This document shows, piece by piece, positions 44,077 to 54,248 of a DNA stretch of 64,000 nt. Under the pieces are notes generated by a model that was not told the DNA's origin, made no database searches, and was given only the letters and a program-made list of their open reading frames with translations. Every line of letters begins with the position of its first letter. Position 1 is the stretch's first letter. The stretch is from NCBI GenBank assembly GCA_041161065.1, contig JBEAVE010000030.1, positions 62,001 to 126,000 of the forward strand. Reading direction: 5' to 3'. This DNA comes from DYRG01 sp041161065 (GTDB lineage Bacteria > Pseudomonadota > Gammaproteobacteria > Beggiatoales > Beggiatoaceae). The translations under genes were made by a program, and so were the position numbers.

Positions 44077-46194
44077 TTACTTGGTGTTACGAGCTTCTAT
44101 CACGCTTTCTGCGATATTTTTAGGCGTTTCGGCGTATTTACCGAATTCCATCGAATAGGAGGCGCGACCTTGGGTGGCGGAACGCAGATCGGTTGCATAA
44201 CCAAACATTTCAGCCAATGGCACCATCGCGCGGACAACTTTGCCTGACGGACCATCTTCCATGCCTTCGATCATACCACGACGGCGGTTTAAATCCCCGA
44301 TCACATCGCCCATGTAGTCTTCGGGGGTTTCCACTTCGACGCTCATAATCGGTTCGAGCAAAATGGGCGCGGCTTTTTTCTGCATGAAGCCCGCTTTGAA
44401 CGCCATTGATCCCGCCACTTTGAACGCCATTTCGGACGAATCCACGTCATGATAAGAACCGTCAAAAACGGTAATTTTAACATCGACAATGGGATAGCCC
44501 GCCAAAACGCCATTTTTGACCTGTTCTTGAATTCCTTTATCGATCGCGGGAATGTATTCTTTGGGAATTACACCACCGACAATTTCATTAACGAATTCAT
44601 AGCCTTTGCCTTCTTCCAACGGTTCGAGGCGAATCCAGCAATGTCCATATTGACCGCGACCGCCTGATTGACGGACGAATTTGCCTTCTTGTTCGATAGG
44701 ACCGTCGGGGCAACGAATGGTTTCACGATAAGCCACTTGGGGTTTTCCGACGTTCGCTTCGACTTTGAATTCGCGGCGCATCCGATCGACAATAATATCG
44801 AGGTGTAATTCACCCATGCCTGAAATGATGGTTTGACCCGATTCTTCGTCGGTGTGGACGCGAAACGAGGGGTCTTCTTGCGCCAAACGTCCCAATGCCA
44901 TACCCATTTTTTCTTGGTCGGCTTTGGTTTTGGGTTCGACGGCGACCGAAATAACCGGTTCAGGAAATTCCATGCGCTCTAAAATGATCGCTTTGTCTTC
45001 ATTGCACAGCGTATCGCCCGTCGTCACGTCTTTCAAACCAATCGCGGCGGCGATGTCACCCGCGCGAACTTCTTTGATTTCTTCGCGATTATTGGCGTGC
45101 ATTTGCACCATTCGACCGATCCGCTCGCGACGACCTTTCACGGCATTGAACACCGAATCGCCTGAATTCAACACGCCCGAATAGACGCGGAAAAAGGTCA
45201 ATGTGCCCACGAACGGGTCGGTGGCAATTTTGAACGCCAAAGCAGAAAAAGGTTCAGTATCTTCAGGTTGGCGCACGTCGGGTTGTTCATTGTCGGGATT
45301 CACGCCCGTGACAGCGGCAACGTCGGTTGGGGCGGGTAAATACTCGATCACCGCGTCCAACATAGCTTGTACACCTTTGTTTTTGAAGGCAGAACCGCAA
45401 GTGACCAAAATAATTTCGCTATTTAAGGCGCGTTGGCGCAAAGCACTTTTGATTTCGGTTTCGGTGAATTCTTCGCCTGCCAAATATTTTTCCATTAATT
45501 CGTCAGTCGCTTCGGCAGCCGCTTCGATCAATTTGGTTCGCCATTCATCAGCGAGAGCTTTCATGTCTGCTGGAATGTCTTCGTAAGTGAAAGAAACGCC
45601 TTTGTCTTCTTCACTCCAGTTGATCGCCTTCATTTTGACTAAGTCGATGACACCTTTGAAGTTTTCTTCTGCGCCGATGTTTAATTGCAGAGGAACAGGA
45701 TTGCCCTTCAACCGCGATTTAATTTGTTCAACACAACGTAAGAAATTCGCGCCGGTGCGATCCATTTTGTTGATGAATGCGAGGCGAGGCACTTTGTATT
45801 TGTTGGCTTGCCGCCAGACGGTTTCGGACTGGGGCTGAACGCCGCCGACCGCGCAATAGACCATCACCGCGCCGTCGAGAACCCGCATGGAACGTTCAAC
45901 TTCAATCGTAAAATCAACGTGTCCGGGGGTATCGATGATGTTGATGCGGTGGGGTTCGAATTGGTTGCCCATGCCCGACCAGAATGCGGTGGTTGCCGCC
46001 GATGTGATCGTAATGCCGCGTTCTTGCTCTTGTTCCATCCAATCCATCGTGGCAGCCCCGTCGTGGACTTCGCCAATTTTGTGATTGACACCCGTGTAGA
46101 ATAAGATGCGCTCGGTTGTTGTTGTTTTACCTGCGTCGATGTGTGCGCTGATGCCGATGTTACGGTAACGCTCGATGGGGGTTTTGCGTGCCAT
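44077..46194 (-). CDS. fusA: Elongation factor G
   Basis: 705 residues, full length. G-domain motifs AHIDAGKTT, RGITI, DTPGHVDF and NKMD are present and domains II-V are complete (C-terminal GDLNRRRG...FGYATDLRS). Catalyses ribosomal translocation and recycling. Between rpsG (21 bases upstream) and tuf. Unlike the mitochondrial-type spd paralogues, the sequence is the canonical EF-G1 form. Confidence 0.98.
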   Translation of the reverse strand: MARKTPIERYRNIGISAHIDAGKTTTTERILFYTGVNHKIGEVHDGAATMDWMEQEQERGITITSAATTAFWSGMGNQFEPHRINIIDTPGHVDFTIEVERSMRVLDGAVMVYCAVGGVQPQSETVWRQANKYKVPRLAFINKMDRTGANFLRCVEQIKSRLKGNPVPLQLNIGAEENFKGVIDLVKMKAINWSEEDKGVSFTYEDIPADMKALADEWRTKLIEAAAEATDELMEKYLAGEEFTETEIKSALRQRALNSEIILVTCGSAFKNKGVQAMLDAVIEYLPAPTDVAAVTGVNPDNEQPDVRQPEDTEPFSALAFKIATDPFVGTLTFFRVYSGVLNSGDSVFNAVKGRRERIGRMVQMHANNREEIKEVRAGDIAAAIGLKDVTTGDTLCNEDKAIILERMEFPEPVISVAVEPKTKADQEKMGMALGRLAQEDPSFRVHTDEESGQTIISGMGELHLDIIVDRMRREFKVEANVGKPQVAYRETIRCPDGPIEQEGKFVRQSGGRGQYGHCWIRLEPLEEGKGYEFVNEIVGGVIPKEYIPAIDKGIQEQVKNGVLAGYPIVDVKITVFDGSYHDVDSSEMAFKVAGSMAFKAGFMQKKAAPILLEPIMSVEVETPEDYMGDVIGDLNRRRGMIEGMEDGPSGKVVRAMVPLAEMFGYATDLRSATQGRASYSMEFGKYAETPKNIAESVIEARNTK

Positions 46195-46215
46195 TGCTAA
46201 AAAAAATCCTCTTGA

Positions 46216-46689
46216 TTACCAACGGAAATGGGCGAAGGCTTTGTTTGCTTCTGCCATACGGTGAACGTCTTCACGTTTTTTAATGGCAGTGCCTTTGCTT
46301 TCGTAGGCATCCATGATTTCGCCGGCTAAACGCAAATCCATGCTTTTTTCGCCGCGTTTGCGAGCCGCATCGACCAACCAACGCATTGCCAACGCCATCC
46401 GACGGGTTGCGCGAACTTCGACGGGGACTTGGTAAGTTGCGCCACCGACCCGACGAGATTTAACTTCTACCAATGGGCTTAAATTATCTAATGCTTTGAT
46501 AAAGTATTGTAAAGATTCAGTATTTTTGGTTTTTTCAGAAACGCGATCCAATGCGCCGTACACGATATGTTCGGCGACGGATTTTTTGCCGCGCTCCATG
46601 ACCATATTAATGAATTTGGCGATGGTTTCGTCGTGGAATTTGGGATCGGGCAAAATGGTGCGTTTGGCTGCGACGTGTCTTCTTGGCAT
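46216..46689 (-). CDS. rpsG: 30S ribosomal protein S7
   Basis: 157 residues, beginning MPRRHVAAKR and containing the conserved KFINMVMERGKKSVAE and the RRMALAMRWLVDAARKR-like helix. Binds 16S rRNA and nucleates assembly of the 30S head; in E. coli it also represses its own operon translation. 16 bases after rpsL. Confidence 0.98.
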   Translation of the reverse strand: MPRRHVAAKRTILPDPKFHDETIAKFINMVMERGKKSVAEHIVYGALDRVSEKTKNTESLQYFIKALDNLSPLVEVKSRRVGGATYQVPVEVRATRRMALAMRWLVDAARKRGEKSMDLRLAGEIMDAYESKGTAIKKREDVHRMAEANKAFAHFRW

Positions 46690-46705
46690 AATCTAAATCC
46701 TTTTA

Positions 46706-47080
46706 TTATGATTTGGGGCGTTTTGCGCCGTATTTAGAGCGACCTTGGCGACGCTTAGCCACGCCAGAGGCATCTAAACAGCCCCGCACGGTGTGATAAC
46801 GCACGCCTGGTAAATCTTTGACCCGTCCGCCACGAATGAGCACCACCGAGTGTTCTTGGAGGTTATGCCCTTCGCCGCCGATGTAGCTGGTCACTTCCAT
46901 GCCATTGGTTAAGCGAACCCGCGCCACTTTACGCATTGCTGAGTTGGGTTTTTTAGGGGTCGTTGTATAAACGCGGGTACACACACCACGTTTTTGAGGG
47001 CACGCATCTAATGCTGGGACGGTGCTTTTATTAATAAGTTGTTTGCGCGGGGTGCGCACCAATTGGTTAATGGTCGCCAT
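46706..47080 (-). CDS. rpsL: 30S ribosomal protein S12
   Basis: 124 residues. The decoding-centre loops are conserved: TPKKPNSAMRKVARV and the PGVRYHTVRG segment, with the Asp (VKDLPG) that RimO methylthiolates; rimO lies at 57953 in this window. Lys at the positions linked to streptomycin response is wild-type-like. First gene of the str operon, preceded by a consensus promoter. Confidence 0.98.
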   Translation of the reverse strand: MATINQLVRTPRKQLINKSTVPALDACPQKRGVCTRVYTTTPKKPNSAMRKVARVRLTNGMEVTSYIGGEGHNLQEHSVVLIRGGRVKDLPGVRYHTVRGCLDASGVAKRRQGRSKYGAKRPKS

Positions 47081-47132
47081 GCTGACTCCGAATCATCGTA
47101 ATATTTTTCCGCAAAATGTAATAACCTCACAC

Positions 47133-47153
47133 AAAGGTCGATCTTTGACCTTT
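47133..47153 (-). promoter_or_regulatory. Leader hairpin of the str operon
   Basis: Perfect 7-bp inverted repeat (47133-47139 with 47147-47153), just downstream of the predicted transcription start and about 53 bases before rpsL. It may form in the mRNA leader; role unknown. Confidence 0.35.
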
Positions 47154-47166
47154 TACAAAGCACGCA

Positions 47167-47195
47167 ACTATAGCCCTATCCTCTTAAACTGTCAA
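47167..47195 (-). promoter_or_regulatory. Consensus sigma-70 promoter of rpsL operon
   Basis: Minus strand: TTGACA (47195-47190), a 17-bp spacer, then TATAGT (47172-47167). The best promoter match I found in the window and correctly placed for rpsL. Confidence 0.85.
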
Positions 47196-47261
47196 GACTT
47201 TACCTTTCTACCCTTCGTTGAAAGACCGCTGCTCAACCGATATCTCACCGCTCCCGACTAT

Positions 47262-47885
47262 TTAATGAACCGCTTCGGCAACTTTTTGAATTAATTGCTG
47301 AATTTTGGCGTGGTTGATTTTAAAAGCAGCTTTATTCACCACTAAACGCGAGCTAATGTCAGCGATGTGGGCTTTGGGTTCTAACCCATTGGCGCGCAAG
47401 GTATTTCCCGTATCGACCACGTCGACAATTTGATCCGCCAAACCCACCAACGGCGCTAATTCCATCGACCCATATAATTTAATGATTTCAACCTGTTGCG
47501 CTTGTTGAGCAAAAAATCGTTGGGTGATCTTGACAAACTTAGTCGCAATTCTTAAACGCCGATGTGTCGGGAGTTGTTCATTCACTTTTCCCGCCACCAT
47601 TAAACGACATTTTGCAATCTTTAAATCCAAGGGTTCATATAATTCGCTGCTATCGTGTTCCATTAGTACATCTTTACCAGAAATTCCTACATCTGCTGCG
47701 CCATATTCGACATAAGTAGGCACGTCGGCTGCTCTAATAATTACTAATTTCACATCGTCCAAATTGGTGTCTAAAATCAACTTCCTAGATTTATTCGGAT
47801 CATCAACGGGAATAATTCCCGCGTGAGCAAGTAGCGGTAAAGTTTCTTCTAAAATTCGACCTTTTGATAAAGCAATTTTTAGCAT
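47262..47885 (-). CDS. hisG: ATP phosphoribosyltransferase, short form
   Basis: 207 residues, the short HisG that lacks the C-terminal regulatory domain and needs HisZ for activity and histidine feedback; hisZ is not in the window. The start MLKIALSKGRI and the PRPP-binding VDVVDTGNTLRANGL are diagnostic. Catalyses the first step of histidine synthesis. Five bases after murA, so probably co-transcribed with it, an arrangement seen in many proteobacteria. Confidence 0.96.
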   Translation of the reverse strand: MLKIALSKGRILEETLPLLAHAGIIPVDDPNKSRKLILDTNLDDVKLVIIRAADVPTYVEYGAADVGISGKDVLMEHDSSELYEPLDLKIAKCRLMVAGKVNEQLPTHRRLRIATKFVKITQRFFAQQAQQVEIIKLYGSMELAPLVGLADQIVDVVDTGNTLRANGLEPKAHIADISSRLVVNKAAFKINHAKIQQLIQKVAEAVH

Positions 47886-47890
47886 CTTTT

Positions 47891-49150
47891 TTATCCCGGG
47901 ACACGGCGGATTTTCGCGCCTAATTGGCTGAGTTTTTCTTCAATACATTCATAACCGCGATCGATATGATAAATGCGGTCGACGAGCGTTTCGCCTTTGG
48001 CGACGAGGGCGGCTAACACTAAACTGGCGGAGGCGCGTAAATCGGTTGCCATGACAGGTGCGCCGCGTAAGCCTTTGACTCCACTACAAATTGCGGTATT
48101 GCCTTCGATGCGAATGTTTGCGCCGAGCCGTTGTAATTCCTGAACGTGCATGAATCGGTTTTCGAAGACATTTTCCGTGACGATGCCTGTTCCGTTTGCC
48201 ACCGCATTTAATGCGCAAAATTGGGCTTGCATATCGGTGGGAAAAGCGGGATACGGCGCAGTGTGAATGTCGACGGCTTTCAAACGTCGCCCGACCATGT
48301 CTAATTCAATCCAATCGTCGCCGACGGTAATTTTCGCGCCTGCTTCGCGTAATTTCGCTAAAACTGCGTCCAAACTGCGCGGATCAGCATTTCTCAACCG
48401 CACCGATCCACCTGTGATCGCTGCCGCGACCAAATATGTTCCCGTTTCAATTCGATCGGGTAAAACCGTGTACGTTGTGCCGTGTAATTTTTCAACGCCT
48501 TGAATTTCAATGGTATCCGTGCCTGCGCCTTGAATTTTCGCGCCCATCGCAATCAAACAATTCGCTAAATCGACCACTTCCGGTTCGCGCGCGGCATTTT
48601 CGAGAATCGTCGTGCCGTTCGCCAATGCCGCCGCCATCATCAAATTTTCCGTGCCCGTCACCGTCACCAAATCCAAACACAGGGTCGCGCCCTGCAACCG
48701 ATTGGCTTTTGCCCGAATGTAACCGTCTTCGACTTCGATTTCCGCGCCCATTGCTTCAAGTCCTTGAATATGAAGATTAACCGGACGTGATCCGATCGCA
48801 CAGCCGCCGGGCAACGACACGTCCGCTTGTCCGAACCGCGCGACCAACGGTCCCAACACCAAAATCGACGCGCGCATGGTTTTGACGAGATCATAGGGCG
48901 CAAAATAATGATGAATGCCGCTAGTGTCGACTTCGACGTTAAGATTTTCGTCGACCATCACATGAATGCCCATACCGCTCAATAAGCCGACCATCGTGGT
49001 AATATCGCGCAAATGGGGAACGTTTTTGATGAGAATGGGGGTTTCTGCGAGCAGTGTCGCGGCTAAAATGGGCAGCGCGGCGTTTTTCGAGCCAGAAATG
49101 CGAATGCTTCCCTGCAACGGCTGTCCGCCCGTAATTTGGAGTTTGTCCAT
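47891..49150 (-). CDS. murA: UDP-N-acetylglucosamine 1-carboxyvinyltransferase
   Basis: 419 residues. Transfers enolpyruvate from PEP to UDP-GlcNAc, the first committed peptidoglycan step. SGSKNAALPILAA near the N-terminus contains the catalytic-site Lys22-equivalent. The fosfomycin-binding loop reads PGGCAIGSRP, so the active-site Cys is present and intrinsic fosfomycin resistance by Cys-to-Asp is not expected. GC-rich relative to its surroundings. Confidence 0.97.
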   Translation of the reverse strand: MDKLQITGGQPLQGSIRISGSKNAALPILAATLLAETPILIKNVPHLRDITTMVGLLSGMGIHVMVDENLNVEVDTSGIHHYFAPYDLVKTMRASILVLGPLVARFGQADVSLPGGCAIGSRPVNLHIQGLEAMGAEIEVEDGYIRAKANRLQGATLCLDLVTVTGTENLMMAAALANGTTILENAAREPEVVDLANCLIAMGAKIQGAGTDTIEIQGVEKLHGTTYTVLPDRIETGTYLVAAAITGGSVRLRNADPRSLDAVLAKLREAGAKITVGDDWIELDMVGRRLKAVDIHTAPYPAFPTDMQAQFCALNAVANGTGIVTENVFENRFMHVQELQRLGANIRIEGNTAICSGVKGLRGAPVMATDLRASASLVLAALVAKGETLVDRIYHIDRGYECIEEKLSQLGAKIRRVPG

Positions 49151-49302
49151 GTGTGCAATACTCTATTAAAATAAAAAGATGCTATGCGTTTCAGTCAATA
49201 AAGTAAATAATAGCCCATTCGCCCGCTGTAAGACTAGAAAACTTCGCATTATAATGACCTACCTTTAACAAACATCTATGTCGTATAGATTAGGTTAAGA
49301 CG

Positions 49303-51597
49303 ATGAAAACGCTAGATTTTATTAAAATGATTAGCCTGATAATCGGATTGAGTTTGCCGACAATCCCCGCCCACGCCACCGATTCGCAACCCATTAAAAT
49401 CGGGATTATCTCCCAACCGCCGCTCTTTTTTACCGACGCAGCGGGATATGTGCAGGGATTTTACGTGGATTTGTTAGAAGATTTCAAACAACGTGAGAAA
49501 CTCAACATTTCTTACAGCACCCTTAAAATAGAAGAAGTCCGTGCAAAATTGGAAAACAACGAAATCGATATCGCCTTCGGTTTAGAACAAACACCAGAAT
49601 TAACAACTCAACTCGATTTCTCAAAACAACACATCAATGTCAATTGGGGCGTAGTTTATGTTCACGAATTATACGGTCCGCCCATTCATACGGTTTTTGA
49701 TCTTCATAACAAAACCATCGCTATTAAAACCGATGATCCCAAAGGCATAGCCCTCAAAAAATACTGCTTTCTATTTAGAATAAACTGCTCATTTGAAACC
49801 TTCGATTCTTACCGAAAAGTATTAGAAGCCGTTACCAATCAAATTGTCGACGCAGGTGTTACAAATAATTTTCAATCCGAAACCGATACTAAATCTTTGT
49901 GGAAAACCCCAATGATTTTTGATGTAGTTGAATTAAAAGCCGCCATTACAAAGGGTAAAAATCCTCAACTTTTAGACAAAATAGATCGCTATCTCGAAAA
50001 AACTCAAAAAACGCCCGGCAATACTCTGCATCAAATTCAATCGCGTTGGTTGTCTCCTAATTTGGGAACAGCGTCCTATCAAATCCACCCCTCTGAATTA
50101 AAAAGAGAAATTAAACAATGGTTGCCTTCTATTTTAACCGCGCTTGCCATTGTTCTTTTGATACCCGCTTTAATCGTTTATCTTTTAACAAACCTTAAAT
50201 TTAGGCGCAAAATTTCTCAAATGGTCGATGAAAAAAATCGTTTGCAAATCGATGAAAATAAATACCGTAATTTAGTAGAAAATGTTCCGTATGGTTTTGA
50301 AGAACTTTCTTTAGATGGTACGATTTTATTCGCAAACACCGCCGCCCATCATATTCGGCGTTACAATTATGGCGAATTAAATGGTAAATCGATTATAGAT
50401 ATGATTGCTGACGATGAACAAAAAAAAGCCATTACCGAGTTATTAAATTTAATCAACAAAGACCCGCCCGAACGCCTTTCAAATACGTCTTATCCTATTA
50501 TAAGAAAAGATAACAAAATGGGAGAAATTCGCGTTGAATGGCATTACAAACTAGATATTCAAGGTCGCCCCATTGGACTTTACACGGCAATTACCGATAT
50601 AACGGGATTGCGTGAAACCAAAGATAAAATCAAAAACTACCATTCTGATTTGAAGAAAACCGCTGATGAACGTGCAGAAGAACTGAAACAAGTTTATAAT
50701 GATTTATTGATTACAGCAGCGGTATTTGAAAATACGGCGGAAGGGATTTTAGTCATCGGATTAGAAGGGGAAATTCAAACCGTTAATCCTGCGTTTAGCA
50801 AAATTACGGGTTACGATAAAGAAAACATTGTTGAAAAACCGTTAAATTTATTAACTTCTCCGAAACAACACATTGATTTTTTTGGTAAAATCAAAAACAA
50901 TTTAGAACAAAAAGGCAGTTGGCAAGGAGAACTAATGAATCGTCGCCAAAATGGTCAAAATTATCCTGCGTGGTTATCTTTGAATGCGGTTCAAAATGCG
51001 CATGGGGTTGCGACTCAATATGTTGCTCTATTAAGTGATATTACAAAACGCAAACAAACTGAATATCAAATTTGGAAACAAGCAAACTTTGATGCGCTTA
51101 CGCAATTACCTAATCGACATTTATTTCACCAACGTTTGGCGCAAGCGATTACACACGCCTCAAACAAGAAAACCTTGGCGGCGTTAATGTTCATTGATTT
51201 AGACCATTTCAAACAGGTGAATGATACTTTAGGACACGATGCGGGTGATGAACTATTAATTCAGGTTACACAACGTTTGAGCAATTCGATAAGAAAGGGT
51301 GACACGGTTGCTCGAATGGGCGGTGATGAATTTACGGTAATTTTGCCCGAAATGGAAACTGCCGACATCGCTAAAAAAATCGCCCAACAAATTTTAGTTG
51401 GATTAAATCAATCTTTTCAATTAAAATTAGGCGAAGTCCATATTTCTGGATCAATTGGAATTGTGGTTTATCCAGACGATGGACAAGATATTACAACATT
51501 ACTAAAAAAAGCTGATATCGCGATGTATAAAATTAAAGAACATGGACGAAATGGATTTTATTTTTATACTGATTTACCTCAAACAACTGACGATTAG
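49303..51597 (+). CDS. Periplasmic-binding / PAS-PAS / GGDEF diguanylate cyclase
   Basis: 764 residues. Signal sequence to about 25, then a family-3 solute-binding domain (about 30-255: PIKIGIISQPPLF, DAGVTNNFQSE), one membrane helix (about 270-292), two PAS domains (about 320-440 and 470-590), then a GGDEF domain with intact GGDEF at 673-677 and an RxxD inhibitory site (RKGD, 664-667) five residues before it. It should make c-di-GMP in response to a periplasmic ligand, with product feedback. No EAL domain. The ligand is unknown, but binding domains of this type usually recognise amino acids. Confidence 0.93.
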   Translation: MKTLDFIKMISLIIGLSLPTIPAHATDSQPIKIGIISQPPLFFTDAAGYVQGFYVDLLEDFKQREKLNISYSTLKIEEVRAKLENNEIDIAFGLEQTPELTTQLDFSKQHINVNWGVVYVHELYGPPIHTVFDLHNKTIAIKTDDPKGIALKKYCFLFRINCSFETFDSYRKVLEAVTNQIVDAGVTNNFQSETDTKSLWKTPMIFDVVELKAAITKGKNPQLLDKIDRYLEKTQKTPGNTLHQIQSRWLSPNLGTASYQIHPSELKREIKQWLPSILTALAIVLLIPALIVYLLTNLKFRRKISQMVDEKNRLQIDENKYRNLVENVPYGFEELSLDGTILFANTAAHHIRRYNYGELNGKSIIDMIADDEQKKAITELLNLINKDPPERLSNTSYPIIRKDNKMGEIRVEWHYKLDIQGRPIGLYTAITDITGLRETKDKIKNYHSDLKKTADERAEELKQVYNDLLITAAVFENTAEGILVIGLEGEIQTVNPAFSKITGYDKENIVEKPLNLLTSPKQHIDFFGKIKNNLEQKGSWQGELMNRRQNGQNYPAWLSLNAVQNAHGVATQYVALLSDITKRKQTEYQIWKQANFDALTQLPNRHLFHQRLAQAITHASNKKTLAALMFIDLDHFKQVNDTLGHDAGDELLIQVTQRLSNSIRKGDTVARMGGDEFTVILPEMETADIAKKIAQQILVGLNQSFQLKLGEVHISGSIGIVVYPDDGQDITTLLKKADIAMYKIKEHGRNGFYFYTDLPQTTDD

Positions 51598-51606
51598 TAG
51601 AAAACG

Positions 51607-52452
51607 ATGGCAACTTATGCAATAGGAGATATTCACGGTTGTTATGATCCATTACAACGGTTATTAGAACAGATTTGTTTTGATCCGACGGTGGATAAGA
51701 TTTGGACAACGGGTGATTTGGTTAATCGTGGCGAGCAATCATTAAAAGTTTTACGTTTATTCAAAGCGTTAGGCGATCGAGCGATTGCGGTAATGGGTAA
51801 TCATGATTTACATTTATTAGCCAATGTATTTGGAAATAGCAGCCGTTTCAATCCCGACAAAGATACCTTTCAAGAAATATTTGACGCGCCCGATCGAGAA
51901 GAACTCATTGAATGGATACGACAGCGACCGTTTTTACATTATGATAAGAAATTAAATTTTGGGTTAATTCACGCGGGACTTCCTCCGCAATGGTCTTTTA
52001 AAGAAGCGAAGAAATACGCTAAAGAAATTGAGAAAGTTATTCGTGGAGAAAAGTGCCGCGAGTTTCTACAAAATCTTTACGCAAAAGTTGATTATCGATG
52101 GTCAGAAGAACTGAAAGAAAAAAAACGTTTACAATTTATTGCAGCGAGTTTTACGCGGTTACGTTATTGTGATGAACAAGGTTGTTTAATGCCCAAAAAT
52201 AAATTACGTCCGACTCATATTTTAGGTACTAAAGAAGAAGGTTTCCCTTGGTTTAATCACCCGCAGAGGAAATCAAATCAAGAACGGATTATTTTTGGGC
52301 ATTGGGCGGCGTTAGGATTACACATTTCTCCGACGGTTTATGCGTTAGATAGTGGTTGTGTTTGGGGCGGCTGTTTGACGGCACTGAGATTGGAAGATGA
52401 ACAATTATTTCAAGTGGGTTGTCCGCAGATTTGTACGCCTGATGTAGATTAA
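51607..52452 (+). CDS. apaH: Diadenosine tetraphosphatase, symmetrical
   Basis: 281 residues. Metallophosphatase motifs GDIHGCYDPL, GDLVNRG and GNHDLH are intact, with the C-terminal FGHWAALGL. Hydrolyses Ap4A to two ADP and, in E. coli, also removes NpnN RNA caps. Starts nine bases after the GGDEF gene and eight bases before the moaB frame, so these three may be co-transcribed. Confidence 0.95.
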   Translation: MATYAIGDIHGCYDPLQRLLEQICFDPTVDKIWTTGDLVNRGEQSLKVLRLFKALGDRAIAVMGNHDLHLLANVFGNSSRFNPDKDTFQEIFDAPDREELIEWIRQRPFLHYDKKLNFGLIHAGLPPQWSFKEAKKYAKEIEKVIRGEKCREFLQNLYAKVDYRWSEELKEKKRLQFIAASFTRLRYCDEQGCLMPKNKLRPTHILGTKEEGFPWFNHPQRKSNQERIIFGHWAALGLHISPTVYALDSGCVWGGCLTALRLEDEQLFQVGCPQICTPDVD

Positions 52453-52487
52453 GGTATTTTTTGAGCAACATTAAAGGAAATAAAGGT

Positions 52488-53027
52488 ATGCAACACGCAC
52501 ACACCGATGATTCGCCCCGTCAATTTATTGCACTCAATATTGCGGTTTTAACGGTTTCAGATTCTCGCACGGAAGAAAACGATACGTCGGGAAAAACTTT
52601 AGTGCAACGCCTGCAAGATGCGGGACACGTGTTGGCGGACAAATTGATTGTCCCCGATGACAAACATCAAATCCGCGCGGCGGTTTCTTTGTGGATTGCA
52701 AATCCTAATATTCAAGCCATTATTACAACGGGAGGAACTGGGATTACTGGGCGTGATGGAACGCCTGAAGCTGTCGAGGTTTTATTGGATAAGAAAATTG
52801 ATGGATTTGGTGAATTATTTCGGACAATTTCGTTAGAGGAAATCGGCACTTCTACCATTCAATCGCGGGCATTGGCGGGGGTTTCAAATGCGACATGTGT
52901 GTTTTGTTTGCCGGGATCGTCGGGAGCTTGCAAAACGGGTTGGGACAAATTGATTCAACCCCAATTAGATTATCGCACGCGCCCTTGCAATTTAGTGGAA
53001 CTGATGCCGAGAATGTTAGAGAAATAA
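52488..53027 (+). CDS. moaB: Molybdenum cofactor biosynthesis protein B
   Basis: 179 residues from ATG 52488, with AAGGA nine bases upstream; a TTG at 52461 is a less likely start. Hallmarks of the MogA/MoaB fold: VSDSRT...DTSGK, ITTGGTGITGRDGTPE and LPGSSGACKTGWD. In the family it adenylylates molybdopterin or is a paralogue of MogA without proven activity. No other moa genes are nearby. Confidence 0.93.
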   Translation: MQHAHTDDSPRQFIALNIAVLTVSDSRTEENDTSGKTLVQRLQDAGHVLADKLIVPDDKHQIRAAVSLWIANPNIQAIITTGGTGITGRDGTPEAVEVLLDKKIDGFGELFRTISLEEIGTSTIQSRALAGVSNATCVFCLPGSSGACKTGWDKLIQPQLDYRTRPCNLVELMPRMLEK

Positions 53028-53153
53028 ACATTTCTAGGCTTTTTTATTTGCAGAGCATTCTGTTATGCGTGACCAATCCAACGGGATTTTTCCATCTATC
53101 GGTGAATCCTGTTAAAATCTACCCAAATTTTTTAGATTTCGAGAGGATTCGTC

Positions 53154-54248
53154 ATGCAAATAAAATATGTCGGGATTTTGGTGCTTGGGTTGTTGAGCGC
53201 GTCGTGCGGGCAGCTTCAGTATGCTCCTGAAAATTCAACCAATTCGCCCCCGCTTGCCACCACCGAACCAAATTCTGGCAAACCCACCGTTTTTATCTAT
53301 GACCCTTTAACGGGTACGTCCATTCCGCAGGAAAAAAATCCTTCAGAAACAACCGCTTCAACCAGTGACACCGCGATTTACACCGTTAAAAAGGGAGATA
53401 CGGTTTATTCAATCGGTCGGGCGTATCACCTTGTTCCGTCAGATATTATTGCGTGGAATGGTTTAACGCCCCCGTATAATTTGTCGATCGGGCAAACGCT
53501 GAGATTGCGCGGCGTGCCAACGGATTCGTCGCCCTCATCGCCCACTATCGTGCCATCATCATCTGGAACGTATTATGTCCGCAAAGGGGATACGGTTTAT
53601 TCGATTGCCAAACGACACGGCTGCGATCCGCAAGATATTTTGGCGTGGAATGGGTTGAGTTCGCCGAATAATTTGCAGGAAGGGCAGGCGTTGCGCGTTG
53701 TGCCGTCAAAAACCGCCGCCAAATCCATTGCGAAAAAACCCGCGCCCGCGAATCTTGCCAATCACACCGTTGCGGCAAATGAAACGTTGTACAGTATCGC
53801 TAAACGTTATGGACAGGACGTGGAAGAAGTTGCCCATTTGAACGATTTATCAACACCTTACGTTTTGACAGTTGGACAAATTTTGCGAGTTAAAGCGGTG
53901 GCGAGTGCTGCAAAACCTAAAAAGCTCAAAACCACTAAAAAACCCGTTCAGTCTAAATCGGCTAAACCCCTAAAAACCGTTAAAAAACAATCCACAACCG
54001 CTGACGATGAAGCCGACGACAAATCCGATAAATCCGAAGAAAACGCTAAACCGACCAAAACCGCTTCCTCTTCAAATTCGAAAAGTAGCGGCGGCTTTGA
54101 AATTATCCGCCACAAAGTGGTCAGCGGCGACACCCTCGACAGCATCGCCAGCAAACACGGGCAAAAAGTCGAAGATGTGGGTTTGTGGAACGGCATCGCG
54201 CCCCCTTATTCCGTTCAAGAAGGGCAAATCATCTTGATTTATAAATGA
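53154..54248 (+). CDS. Lipoprotein with four LysM domains
   Basis: 364 residues. Signal peptide with lipobox LSASC (Cys18). Four LysM repeats: about 75-120 (VKKGDTVYSIG), 140-185 (VRKGDTVYSIA), 200-245 (VAANETLYSIA) and 318-364 (VVSGDTLDSIA), each ending in a GQxLRV-like strand, separated by Ser/Pro and Lys-rich linkers. It should bind peptidoglycan from a membrane anchor. No catalytic domain. Overlaps the next gene by four bases (ATGA), so it is coupled to the NlpD-like protein. Confidence 0.9.
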   Translation: MQIKYVGILVLGLLSASCGQLQYAPENSTNSPPLATTEPNSGKPTVFIYDPLTGTSIPQEKNPSETTASTSDTAIYTVKKGDTVYSIGRAYHLVPSDIIAWNGLTPPYNLSIGQTLRLRGVPTDSSPSSPTIVPSSSGTYYVRKGDTVYSIAKRHGCDPQDILAWNGLSSPNNLQEGQALRVVPSKTAAKSIAKKPAPANLANHTVAANETLYSIAKRYGQDVEEVAHLNDLSTPYVLTVGQILRVKAVASAAKPKKLKTTKKPVQSKSAKPLKTVKKQSTTADDEADDKSDKSEENAKPTKTASSSNSKSSGGFEIIRHKVVSGDTLDSIASKHGQKVEDVGLWNGIAPPYSVQEGQIILIYK